Assembly (NCBI RefSeq): GCF_002939385.1
Contig: NZ_MULI01000065.1
Coordinates: 1 to 41,598, forward strand
Source of the DNA: Streptomyces sp. MH60
GTDB lineage: Bacteria > Actinomycetota > Actinomycetes > Streptomycetales > Streptomycetaceae
DNA length: 41,598 nucleotides
Direction of reading: 5' to 3'
The notes beneath the pieces are model-generated. The model saw only the letters and a list, made by a program, of their open reading frames with translations, had not been told where the DNA came from and did not search any database. A program made the translations under genes and the position numbers. Shown one piece after another: positions 14,785-22,633 of this stretch. Each line of letters begins with the position of its first letter. Position 1 is the stretch's first letter.

Positions 14785-16290
14785 ATGCGCACCGCCCGCT
14801 TCACCCTCGACCCCGCCTTCACCGTCGGCGCCGTCAACCCCCGCCTCTTCGGCTCCTTCGTCGAACACCTCGGACGGTGCGTGTACACCGGCGTCTTCGA
14901 ACCCGGGCACCCCACCGCGGACGCCGAGGGCCTGCGCCAGGACGTGCTGGAGCTGGTCAGGGAACTCGGCGTCACCGCCGTCCGCTACCCCGGCGGCAAC
15001 TTCGTCTCCGGCTACAAGTGGGAGGACTCCGTCGGCCCGGTGGAGGACCGCCCGCGCCGCCTCGACCTGGCCTGGCGCTCCACCGAGACGAACCGCTTCG
15101 GCCTGTCCGAGTACATCGCCTTCCTGAAGAAGATCGGCCCCCAGGCCGAGCCCATGATGGCGGTCAACCTCGGCACCCGCGGCGTCGCCGAGGCCCTGGA
15201 ACTCCAGGAGTACGCCAACCACCCCGCCGGCACGGCGCTGTCCGACCTGCGCGCCGAGCACGGCGACAAGGACCCCTTCGGCATCAGGCTCTGGTGCCTC
15301 GGCAACGAGATGGACGGCCCCTGGCAGACCGGCCACAAGACCGCCGAGGAGTACGGCCGCGTCGCCGCCGAGACCGCCCGCGCCATGCGCCAGATCGACC
15401 CGGACGTCGAACTGGTCGCCTGCGGGTCGTCGAGCCAGGCGATGGACACCTTCGCCGCCTGGGAGGCGACGGTCCTCAAGGAGACCTACGACCTGGTCGA
15501 CCACATCTCCCTGCACGCCTACTACGAACCGCACGACGGCGACGTCGACTCCTTCCTCGCCTCCGCCGTCGACATGGAGTCGTTCATCGAGAACGTCGTC
15601 GCCACCTGCGACCACGTCGGCGCCCGCCTCAAGTCGAAGAAGCGGATCAACCTCTCCTTCGACGAGTGGAACGTCTGGTACATGAGCAGGACCGAGGCCC
15701 AGGTGAGCGTCCTGGACTGGCCCGAGGCGCCGCGCCTGCTGGAGGACAACTACAGCGTCCTGGACGCGGTCGTCTTCGGCTCGCTCCTGATCGCCCTGCT
15801 CCGCCACGCCGACCGCGTCACCGTCGCCTGCCTCGCCCAGCTGGTCAACGTCATCGCCCCGATCATGACCGAGCCGGGCGGCCCGGCCTGGCGCCAGACG
15901 ACGTTCTTCCCCTTCTCCCAGGCCTCGAAGCACGGCCGCGGCGAGGTGCTCGACGTCCGGGTCGACTCCCCGACGTACCAGACGGCGAAGTACGGCGAGG
16001 CCGACCTCCTGCACGCCACCGCCGTGCGTGCCGAGGACGGTACGGTCACCGTCTTCGCCGTCAACCGCTCCCGCACCGAGGCCCTCCCGCTGGAGGCCGC
16101 CCTGAGCGGCCTGGAGCTGACGGAGGTCGTCGAGCACAGCGCCCTCGCGGACGCCGACCCCGACGCCCGCAACACCCTCGCCGAGCCCGAGCGGGTCGTC
16201 CCGCACCCGGTGGACGGCACGGCCCTGAGCGACGGCAGGCTCACCGCCGCCCTGGAGCCGCTGTCCTGGAACGTGATCCGGCTGCGCTGA
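14785..16290 (+). CDS. GH51 alpha-L-arabinofuranosidase, cytoplasmic
   Basis: A 501-residue GH51 enzyme that removes terminal alpha-L-arabinofuranose by a retaining mechanism. The catalytic acid/base is Glu175 in LWCLGNEMDGPWQ and the nucleophile Glu294 in NLSFDEWNVWYM. Other hallmarks are NPRLFGSFVEHLGR near the N-terminus, VTAVRYPGGNFVSGYKWED, and HISLHAYYEPHDGD. Length and motifs match intracellular GH51 enzymes; there is no signal peptide. The start is ATG at 14785 with AAAGGAAAAG just upstream. As last gene of the transporter operon it would hydrolyse imported arabino-oligosaccharides to arabinose. A strong hairpin follows. Confidence 0.95.
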   Translation: MRTARFTLDPAFTVGAVNPRLFGSFVEHLGRCVYTGVFEPGHPTADAEGLRQDVLELVRELGVTAVRYPGGNFVSGYKWEDSVGPVEDRPRRLDLAWRSTETNRFGLSEYIAFLKKIGPQAEPMMAVNLGTRGVAEALELQEYANHPAGTALSDLRAEHGDKDPFGIRLWCLGNEMDGPWQTGHKTAEEYGRVAAETARAMRQIDPDVELVACGSSSQAMDTFAAWEATVLKETYDLVDHISLHAYYEPHDGDVDSFLASAVDMESFIENVVATCDHVGARLKSKKRINLSFDEWNVWYMSRTEAQVSVLDWPEAPRLLEDNYSVLDAVVFGSLLIALLRHADRVTVACLAQLVNVIAPIMTEPGGPAWRQTTFFPFSQASKHGRGEVLDVRVDSPTYQTAKYGEADLLHATAVRAEDGTVTVFAVNRSRTEALPLEAALSGLELTEVVEHSALADADPDARNTLAEPERVVPHPVDGTALSDGRLTAALEPLSWNVIRLR

Positions 16291-16327
16291 GCCGGACCCG
16301 CCCTTTCGGCGGCGTGCGACTCCGAAG

Positions 16328-16360
16328 CCGGGGGCGGGGCGACCCCCGCCCCGCCCCCGG
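16328..16360. terminator. Bidirectional terminator between GH51 and GH35-like genes
   Basis: The arms CCGGGGGCGGGG (16328-16339) and CCCCGCCCCCGG (16349-16360) form a perfect 12-bp stem with a 9-nt loop in the 118-bp gap between convergent genes. Nothing else is visible in this gap. Confidence 0.8.
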
Positions 16361-16408
16361 ACCGCACCTGCACCGCCGGACGACACCGCCGGACGACACC
16401 GACGGCCG

Positions 16409-19168
16409 TCAACCGCGGTGCGGCCGGCCCGGGGAGGTGACGGGCTTCACCGGTACTCCTCCGGCCGCGCTGCCCAGCAGCTCCAGGCGGACCGGGCCGG
16501 GGCCCGGCGGTGCGTCGGCGCCGGACAGGACCGCGAGGGCCAGGGTGTTGGCGGCGGCGCGGGTGCGCAGGATGCCGTTCGGCAGGACGAAGGTGTGCGG
16601 GGCGCCCTCGCGGCCGCCCACGTACGCGCCCATGTTCCAGCCGTTCAGGAAGACCTGGACGCGCACGTCGCGGCCCGGGACGCCGTCGAGGACCAGGCCG
16701 ACCGAGGCGTCGGTCTCCGGCGGGACGTCCAGGCGGAACGTGGTCCGGTACCAGGTCACGCCCTGGCGCCGGTCCTCGTCCCGGGCAGCCGCCGGGGACA
16801 CCGGCTCCCAGGCGCCGTCGTCGTACCCGGGCAGGTGCCAGCCGTGGCGTTCGCCGTACAGGCCGCCGGTGTTGAGCGGCCCGCGCACCGGGTCGGGGGC
16901 GGGCGCGCCCATGATCCGCCAGCGCACGTCGGGCGAGGCGCCCTCGAAGCGCGCCGACGCGAGCCCGCGGGCCGACCGGTACGCGTCCTGGTCGTGCTGC
17001 GTGCGCCGGACCAGGACGGACAGGACGGCTTCACCGTCCTCGCCGCCCCCCGCGCGCAGGGGCCGCGGCAGCCGGAAGTCCGCCGTGGCCGTCCAGGTGC
17101 CCTTCCCGTCGCCCGCCCCGCCCGGCCGGTGGCTGCCCAGCGGCTCCCCGTCCAGCCAGGCCATCAGCAGGCCGTGCGCGCCGGTCCGGTACGACAGGGA
17201 CACCGACTCCAGGCCCGAGGCGCCGGTGAGGCGGCCGCGGTACCAGACGTCGCCGTAGTGGAAGCCGTAGTCGTCGGCGAAGAGCACCGGCTGCCCGTCG
17301 GGGACCGGGGTCGTGCCGTGCGACGTGCGCCGGTCGGCGACCGTCCAGCCCTCGTCGCCGTAGTCGCGCCCCGACTCGAAGTTCTCCGTGCGCCGCCGCC
17401 AGCCGTCGAGCGCGGGCAGGACCAGGTCGGGCACCCCGGGCAGCGGCCACACGGTCATCAGGCTCTGGGCGCGGCCCAGTCCCGACTGCACCGGCGCGCC
17501 GTTCCAGGTGACGTCCGTGATGCCGGGCGGCGCCCACACCTCCAGCTCGCGCTCGTCGACCGTGTCACCGGTCAGCCGGATCACGGCACCGTCCAGCGCG
17601 GCCTCGCGCAGCAGCTCGGGGCCGCGCACCAGGACCCGGCCCGACGGGGTCTCGTACGGCCACAGCCGCAGCGAGGCGGCGTCGTCGGCGAAGAGGAGGA
17701 GCAGGGTGCGGTCGGTCTCGCCGCTGCGCACCCGCACCCGGGTCAGGCGGTCCTCCTTCAGCGGCACCATCACGTGCAGCTTGCCGTCGTCGAAGGTCCA
17801 GGCCGCCTCCTCGTCCAGCCGGGTCGGCCACGGCTCGTCCGGACAGTCCAGGACCAGGTGCGCCATCTCACCGGCCCGCCCCACGAACGCGGCGACGTCC
17901 AGCTTCCCGACGCTCAGCGACAGCATGGGCTGCACGGTGGCGTACGCCAGCTCGCGCCCCGCGCCCAGGCGGAGGCCCGTGGCGAGCAGCTTGGCGTCCC
18001 GGGCGGGGACGGTGACCTCCACGTCCCTGCCGCCCATCGGCAGCGTCGAGGTGACGTCGGCCGCGGAGTCGTTGCGCAGGACGTAGGCGTGCGCGCCGGT
18101 GTCCGGGTTGGCCAGGTGCCGCACCCGGAGCCGGGGGTCCGCGGCCCGGACCGCCGGCGCCTCGGTCATCCGGGCGAAGTCCGGTACGTGCCGCAGGAGG
18201 TGGCCGAGCTGGTGGAGCGGCGCGAGCTTGGCCGTCGGCCGCCGTGCCTCGTCGATCGCCGCGGTGGGGTCGTACGTCGGGGAGGGCGCCGACGGCGCGG
18301 GCAGCCATCCCCACGAGGTGCCGCCGAACGCCATGCGGACGTTGTGCAGCGTGCTCCCCCGCGTCAGGCGGTCGAAGTGGGCCCGCCGCGCCTCGGCGGC
18401 GTCCCGGGTCGGCTCCGGCTCCTGCCAGGCCAGCGGCGAGCCGGCGTGCAGCAGCGGCACCTCGACGCCGTCGGCGCGGAGCCGCTCCCGCAGGTGGTCC
18501 AGGTCGGCGCGCTCGGGGGTGTCCGCCCGGTAGAGCAGCACCGTGCCGGCGCCCCGGGTGAACTGGTGCCGGGCGGCGATCGCGTTGACCCGGCCCAGCC
18601 ACTCGTCGGCGTGGCGCAGGTAGGCGGGGTCGGTGGTCCTGGCCCGCCCCCCGGCCGTCGTGAGCCAGCCGGGCAGGCCCCCGGCGTCCACGCCGGCGCC
18701 GATGTACGGGCCGGGGTGCAGGACGACGTACAGACCGCACTCGGCGGCCGTGCGCAGGAACAGGTCGAGGTCGCGGACGCCGGTGAAGTCGTACCGGCCG
18801 GGGGCGGGGGAGTGCTGGTTCCAGGCCAGGCGCACGCTGACCGCGTTGTGGCCGTACGCCCGCATCTTCTGGAGCACGTCCCGCCACAGGGACGGGCTCG
18901 GCAGCCGGAAGGGGTGCAGCTCGCCGGACCACAGGGCCAGCCGTCTGCCGTCCACCAGCAGGGAGTACCGGTCCATGGCGATCCGGTGGCGCCGGCCGTC
19001 GGCGCCGGGCGGGCCGGGCGGCGGCCCGGTGGGCACCGGGCCCGGGGCGCCGGGGGCGGACAGCGCCGCGCTGCTCACGCTGCCGCCGAGCGCGAGACCG
19101 AGGACGGTGGTGCCCGCGAGGGCGCTGAACGCTCGTCTGCCGAGCTTGCTGGGCCTGCTGAGCTCCAA
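16409..19168 (-). CDS. Secreted GH35 beta-galactosidase-like protein with altered active site
   Basis: A 919-residue protein. The Tat-like signal is LGRRAFSALAGTTVLGLALG (residues 9-28), followed by a Pro-rich spacer. The GH35 barrel starts at about residue 62: LWSGELHPFRLPSPSLWRDV, VSVRLAWNQHSPAPGRYDF, VVLHPGPYIGAGVDAGGLPGW, and FGGTSWGWLP near residue 285. The motif that supplies the acid/base in GH35 (QxENEY) is replaced by TVLLYRADTPER at 209-220, and the substrate-binding CAEW-type motif reads IGAGVD. A Glu remains near the nucleophile position (WQE250). The C-terminal half resembles galactose-binding jelly-roll domains (GVTWYRTTFRLDVPPETDAS, FLNGWNMGAYVGG). The start is TTG at 19168 with AGGAGAGG 5 nt upstream; longer frames read through the antisense of the Rrf2 gene. 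It may be inactive or use a different mechanism. Confidence 0.78.
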   Translation of the reverse strand: MELSRPSKLGRRAFSALAGTTVLGLALGGSVSSAALSAPGAPGPVPTGPPPGPPGADGRRHRIAMDRYSLLVDGRRLALWSGELHPFRLPSPSLWRDVLQKMRAYGHNAVSVRLAWNQHSPAPGRYDFTGVRDLDLFLRTAAECGLYVVLHPGPYIGAGVDAGGLPGWLTTAGGRARTTDPAYLRHADEWLGRVNAIAARHQFTRGAGTVLLYRADTPERADLDHLRERLRADGVEVPLLHAGSPLAWQEPEPTRDAAEARRAHFDRLTRGSTLHNVRMAFGGTSWGWLPAPSAPSPTYDPTAAIDEARRPTAKLAPLHQLGHLLRHVPDFARMTEAPAVRAADPRLRVRHLANPDTGAHAYVLRNDSAADVTSTLPMGGRDVEVTVPARDAKLLATGLRLGAGRELAYATVQPMLSLSVGKLDVAAFVGRAGEMAHLVLDCPDEPWPTRLDEEAAWTFDDGKLHVMVPLKEDRLTRVRVRSGETDRTLLLLFADDAASLRLWPYETPSGRVLVRGPELLREAALDGAVIRLTGDTVDERELEVWAPPGITDVTWNGAPVQSGLGRAQSLMTVWPLPGVPDLVLPALDGWRRRTENFESGRDYGDEGWTVADRRTSHGTTPVPDGQPVLFADDYGFHYGDVWYRGRLTGASGLESVSLSYRTGAHGLLMAWLDGEPLGSHRPGGAGDGKGTWTATADFRLPRPLRAGGGEDGEAVLSVLVRRTQHDQDAYRSARGLASARFEGASPDVRWRIMGAPAPDPVRGPLNTGGLYGERHGWHLPGYDDGAWEPVSPAAARDEDRRQGVTWYRTTFRLDVPPETDASVGLVLDGVPGRDVRVQVFLNGWNMGAYVGGREGAPHTFVLPNGILRTRAAANTLALAVLSGADAPPGPGPVRLELLGSAAGGVPVKPVTSPGRPHRG

Positions 19169-19232
19169 GGGAGCCTCTCCTGTTGCGCGCGTACCTCTGG
19201 TCCCGTCAGTAGCCCGGGACGCCTGTGCCGGG

Positions 19233-19259
19233 CCATTGTCCCAGCGCGCGCCACAATGG
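19233..19259. promoter_or_regulatory. Inverted repeat upstream of the Rrf2 gene
   Basis: CCATTGT (19233-19239) and ACAATGG (19253-19259) are perfect 7-bp inverted repeats separated by 13 bp, ending 5 bp before the Rrf2 start codon and lying in the 96-bp gap to the divergent GH35-like gene. This is a plausible autoregulatory operator for the Rrf2 protein and could also affect the divergent promoter. No clear -35/-10 pair is seen. Confidence 0.5.
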
Positions 19260-19264
19260 TCGGC

Positions 19265-19723
19265 ATGAGGATCTCGGCGCGTGCGGACTACGCGGTACGG
19301 GCGGTACTGGAACTGGCCGTCCGGCAGGACGATTCCCCGGTCAAGGCGGAGGACGTGGCCGCCGCACAGGACATTCCGCACAAATTTCTGGAGGGGATCC
19401 TCGGGGACCTCAGGCGCGGCGGCGTCGTGGCGAGCCGGCGCGGCGGGGGCGGCGGGTACCGGCTGGCGCGCGAGGCGGCGGCCATCACGGTGGCGGACGT
19501 GATCCGGGCGGTGGACGGCCCGATCGTCTCCGTGCGCGGGGAGCGGCCGACGGGGCTGGTCTACACGGGCACGGCGGGGCCGCTGCTGCCGCTGTGGGTG
19601 GCGCTGCGCGCCAACGTGCGCAGGATCCTGGAGGGCGTGACGATCGCGGACCTCGCGGCGGACGCGCTGCCGGACCCGGTGCGGGAGCTGGCGGCGGAAC
19701 CGGCGGCCTGGGAGAACCCGTAG
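19265..19723 (+). CDS. Rrf2-family regulator without cysteines
   Basis: A 152-residue winged helix-turn-helix protein of the Rrf2 family: MRISARADYAVRAVLELAV at the N-terminus, the recognition region AAAQDIPHKFLEGILGDLRR, then the glycine-rich wing RRGGGGGYRLARE and VADVIRAVDGPIVSVRGERP. It contains no cysteine at all, so it cannot ligate an Fe-S cluster in the manner of IscR or NsrR and is closer to the CymR type. The start is ATG at 19265. No strong Shine-Dalgarno is seen, so a short or leaderless transcript is possible. It is divergent from the GH35-like gene and convergent with the PstS-like gene. Target genes and ligand are unknown. Confidence 0.85.
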   Translation: MRISARADYAVRAVLELAVRQDDSPVKAEDVAAAQDIPHKFLEGILGDLRRGGVVASRRGGGGGYRLAREAAAITVADVIRAVDGPIVSVRGERPTGLVYTGTAGPLLPLWVALRANVRRILEGVTIADLAADALPDPVRELAAEPAAWENP

Positions 19724-19765
19724 GTCCCGGCCCGTTCGACGGGAGGCGGCCGGTTGGCGGCCGGT

Positions 19766-19792
19766 GTGACCGGGCCCCTCCCGGGGCGTCAC
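19766..19792. terminator. Possible terminator between Rrf2 and PstS-like genes
   Basis: GTGAC (19766-19770) pairs with GTCAC (19788-19792), with an inner CCCC/GGGG stem and a bulge. It lies between convergent genes and covers the stop codon of the PstS-like gene. Confidence 0.4.
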
Positions 19793-21360
19793 CTCGCGGC
19801 GGGTGAACCGTCCGGCCGGCACAGCAGCGGCTTGTCCAGCTCGGCGCAGGGGCGGTGGCCCTTGGAGCGGATGACGTCCTTGCCGACCTCGTTGGCGAGG
19901 TAACGCAGGAAACCCGCCGCGATCGAGTCGGCCGGCGGTTCGCCGTAGGTGTAGGCGATCTCCGTCTGCCAGTACGGGTACGCCCCCTCGTCGGCGCCCT
20001 CCAGTGTGGCCGGGAAGCCGTCGATGCGGATCTGCCGGACGTCGTCGTGCGCGGCGGCGGCGCCGACCTCGCTGTGCCCCAGCGCCCCGGGGGTGGCGGC
20101 CACCGTGTCCAGCAGCGTCCCGGTGCCGCCCACCTCGCAGCGGCCCGGCCGGCCGCGGTCGAGGCCCGCGCAGTCGGGCGTGGTGACCGCCGGGAGGGGG
20201 CGGCCGTCGAGGACCTGCTGTTCGAGGGTGGTGCGGGTGCCCGAGCCGGGGTTCCGGCTGACCAGGTGAATGGGCACGTCGTTGCCCTTGACCTGGCTCC
20301 AGTTGGTGATGTTCCCGGCGTAGATGTCCCGTACCTGCTTCAGGGACAGGTCCTCGACCCCCGCGTCCTCGTGCACGACCAGGGTGAACAGGGACAGCGC
20401 GACGGGCCTGGGCAGCAGCCGCGGGCGGCCGTCGGACTTCGGTCCGTCGCTGAACGACAGTCCGTCGCCCAGGCCCCGGCCGTCCGGGAGCCGGGCGCCC
20501 GCACCGGCCGCGGCGAGGGTGTCGAGCCCGTCGACGCTGCCCTTGAACGAGGTCGCGGTCAGCGGGATACGGGCGTCCGGGCAGGTCCGCTCGTACTGCC
20601 TGGCGGCCTCGCGCAGCACTGGCGCGAAGGCCGTGGAACCCGACAGGTGCAGGGTCCCGGCGGCGCAGTCCAGCGGCGCGGCCGCGCCGTCGCCGCTCCC
20701 GGCCAGGGTGAACCCCGACTGGGTGGCGCTGACGAGGATGAGCGAGGCGAGCAGCCACCGGACCTGCCGCGAGGCGAACGGGTAGTACGCGGTCTTCTTG
20801 ATGTTCCCGCCGCGCACCCCGCCGACGACCCCCGCGGTGACCTCCGGCTCGGGGAACTCGGGGTCGGTGAAGCCCTCTTCACGGTCCAGGACCGCCAGGA
20901 CCTTGTAGTGCGCCCTGCGGTTGAGGATCACCTTGGGCAGCCTGATCTCCCGGCCCGTGGTCTCGAACCCCTCGGCGCCCGGCACGAAGAAGGAGGGCGG
21001 CACCTGGGCACTGCGCTCGGTGACGGTCATGCCGACCACACGGCGGCCGGGGAAGGCGATGCGTATGCCCACGGGGTCGCTGGCGGGAGCGACGTAGTCG
21101 CCGGCCACCACGGGACTCCAGCCGGCGTTCTCGATCCGCAGCAGCACGACCGAGGGGTCGCGCAGGTTCGTACCGTCCCACTGCATGCGCTGCAGCACCG
21201 TGGTGTCGGGCCCCGAGGCGGCCGAGTCCCGGATCGTGGTGTCCAACTGGACGCGGTAGCCGAGCCGTTTGCGGCCCGCCAGCACGAACTCCCACAGCGC
21301 GGCCACGACGGGCACGGCCAGGCCCAGCACGGCGGCCACGGAACCCCAGGACAGACTCAC
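19789..21360 (-). CDS. Two-pass membrane protein with extracellular PstS-like phosphate-binding domain
   Basis: A 523-residue protein of unusual plan. Segment 1 (residues 7-28, SVAAVLGLAVPVVAALWEFV) is followed by positive residues (GRKRLGYR), so residues 30-200 should be cytoplasmic and beta-rich. Segment 2 (about 202-220, WLLASLILVSATQSGF) follows NIKKTAYYPFASRQVR. The C-terminal 290 residues are a periplasmic-binding-protein domain of the PstS type: GTLHLSGSTAFAPVLREAAR, LSLKQVRDIYAGNITNWSQV, HLVSRNPGSGTRTTLEQQVL. The start is GTG at 21360 behind GGGGGAG. No phosphate permease or ATPase genes are nearby. The topology fits an anion sensor or scavenging anchor rather than a normal transporter subunit; ligand identity is inferred from the family. 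Confidence 0.8.
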   Translation of the reverse strand: MSLSWGSVAAVLGLAVPVVAALWEFVLAGRKRLGYRVQLDTTIRDSAASGPDTTVLQRMQWDGTNLRDPSVVLLRIENAGWSPVVAGDYVAPASDPVGIRIAFPGRRVVGMTVTERSAQVPPSFFVPGAEGFETTGREIRLPKVILNRRAHYKVLAVLDREEGFTDPEFPEPEVTAGVVGGVRGGNIKKTAYYPFASRQVRWLLASLILVSATQSGFTLAGSGDGAAAPLDCAAGTLHLSGSTAFAPVLREAARQYERTCPDARIPLTATSFKGSVDGLDTLAAAGAGARLPDGRGLGDGLSFSDGPKSDGRPRLLPRPVALSLFTLVVHEDAGVEDLSLKQVRDIYAGNITNWSQVKGNDVPIHLVSRNPGSGTRTTLEQQVLDGRPLPAVTTPDCAGLDRGRPGRCEVGGTGTLLDTVAATPGALGHSEVGAAAAHDDVRQIRIDGFPATLEGADEGAYPYWQTEIAYTYGEPPADSIAAGFLRYLANEVGKDVIRSKGHRPCAELDKPLLCRPDGSPAAR

Positions 21361-21519
21361 GCCCGGCTCCCCCTCAGGACGGTGACACGGGAGGCCATGG
21401 TGACGGGGCTGCGGTGCGAGGGAGCGCGGGTCCGGCGATTCGCCTGTTCGCATTCATACGCCGGACACCTGTGAAACCCGGCGTTTTCCGGACGTTGGCC
21501 ACCGTCGCCGCTCAGAGCA

Positions 21520-21586
21520 TTGACGCGCGACGGCATCGACCCTACGTTCCCGTCCGAAGAGGCGACCAATGTTCGAAATCACGGAC
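21520..21586 (+). promoter_or_regulatory. Promoter and paired IclR-type operator of the GH43 arabinanase gene
   Basis: TTGACG (21520-21525), 17 bp, TACGTT (21543-21548), then after 3 bp site A, GTCCGAAGAGGCGAC (21552-21566), and site B, TTCGAAATCACGGAC (21572-21586), with starts 20 bp apart. Spacing matches the ABC-operon promoter base for base, which strongly suggests co-regulation by the same repressor. Confidence 0.8.
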
Positions 21587-21619
21587 AATCAATGCAACAA
21601 CAGAACAGGAGCGCCATCC

Positions 21620-22594
21620 ATGAGCCGCCTGCGCACACGAACCGCACTCCTCGCTCTCCCGACCGCAGCCCTGCTCGCCCTCGTCCCCTCCACGGCGTCG
21701 GCCTATCCGAACCCCGGCCGGGTCACCGGCTCCGTCGTCACGCACGACCCGACGATGATCCGCACCTCGTCCGGGCAGTACCGGCTCTACGCCACCGGCG
21801 GCGGCATCAGCAGCAAGGCGTCCTCGGACCGCACCGCCTTCTCCGCCGGGGCGGACGCCTTCGGCTCCCGGCCCACCTGGTGGTCGCAGTACTCGAACGT
21901 CCCCGAGGCCTGGGCGCCCGACATCTCGTACCACGGCGGCACGTACCTGATGTACTACTCCGTCTCGTCCTTCGGGGTGAACACCTCCGCCATCGGGCTC
22001 GCGGTCTCCACCACCGGGGCGCCGGGCAGCTGGAGCGACCGGGGCATCGTTTATACCTCGAACGCCGCCAGCGACTACAACGCCATCGACCCGAACCTCT
22101 TCGTCGACGACGACGGCACCTGGTGGCTGTCCTTCGGCAGCTGGTGGACCGGCATCAAGATGATCCGCGTCGACCCGGCCACCGGCAGGCAGCTCGCCTC
22201 CGACACCGCCCGCCGCTCCCTCGCCTCCCGCCCGACGGGCACCAAGGCCGTCGAGGCCCCGTACGTCGTCAAGCGGAACGGGTACTACTACCTCTTCGCC
22301 TCGTACGACGTGTGCTGCGACGGCACCAGCTCCACCTACAAGGTCAAGGTCGGCCGGGCGACGAGCGTCACCGGGCCCTACCGCGACCGCAACGGCGTCT
22401 CGATGATGAACAACGGCGGGACGCCGGTCCTGGAGTCGCACGGCAGCGTCATCGGCCCCGGCGGCCAGTCGATCATGAACGACGTGGACGGCGACCTGAT
22501 CGTCTACCACTACTACGACGGCAACGACAACGGGACGCCCAAGCTCGGCATCAACCTCCTGGACTGGAGCAGCGGCTGGCCCGTGGCGTACTGA
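21620..22594 (+). CDS. Secreted GH43 endo-alpha-1,5-L-arabinanase
   Basis: A 324-residue secreted enzyme of the five-bladed GH43 propeller family, inverting mechanism. The signal peptide is residues 1-28 (RTALLALPTAALLALVPSTASA). Catalytic positions are visible: general base Asp43 in VVTHDPTMIR, pKa-modulating Asp157 in YNAIDPNLFVDDDG, and general acid Glu212 in KAVEAPYVVKRNGYYYLF. The motif EAWAPDISYHGGTYLMYYS is also typical of arabinanases. No carbohydrate-binding module is attached. The start is ATG at 21620 with AGGAG 8 nt upstream; an in-frame ATG at 21569 lies inside the operator and was rejected. It would cut arabinan outside the cell to feed the ABC/GH51 operon 10 kb away, with which it shares its operator pair. 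Confidence 0.93.
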   Translation: MSRLRTRTALLALPTAALLALVPSTASAYPNPGRVTGSVVTHDPTMIRTSSGQYRLYATGGGISSKASSDRTAFSAGADAFGSRPTWWSQYSNVPEAWAPDISYHGGTYLMYYSVSSFGVNTSAIGLAVSTTGAPGSWSDRGIVYTSNAASDYNAIDPNLFVDDDGTWWLSFGSWWTGIKMIRVDPATGRQLASDTARRSLASRPTGTKAVEAPYVVKRNGYYYLFASYDVCCDGTSSTYKVKVGRATSVTGPYRDRNGVSMMNNGGTPVLESHGSVIGPGGQSIMNDVDGDLIVYHYYDGNDNGTPKLGINLLDWSSGWPVAY

Positions 22595-22601
22595 GCCGCC
22601 C

Positions 22602-22625
22602 GCCGGTACGGACCCGCACACCGGC
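22602..22625. terminator. Weak hairpin between GH43 and PucR-type genes
   Basis: GCCGGT (22602-22607) and ACCGGC (22620-22625) form a 6-bp stem with a 12-nt loop in the 39-bp convergent gap. It is weak and could be coincidental in GC-rich DNA. Confidence 0.3.
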
Positions 22626-22633
22626 CCCGGGCA

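Noticed and set aside
19169..20758. In-frame N-terminal extension of the GH35-like protein upstream of 19168
   Set aside because: It would run through the Rrf2 gene and part of the PstS-like gene in antisense. The TTG at 19168 has a good ribosome binding site and is followed by a Tat-like signal.
22602..22625. Confident terminator between the GH43 and PucR-type genes
   Set aside because: The stem is only 6 bp with a large loop and could arise by chance at this GC content; kept only as a low-confidence feature.
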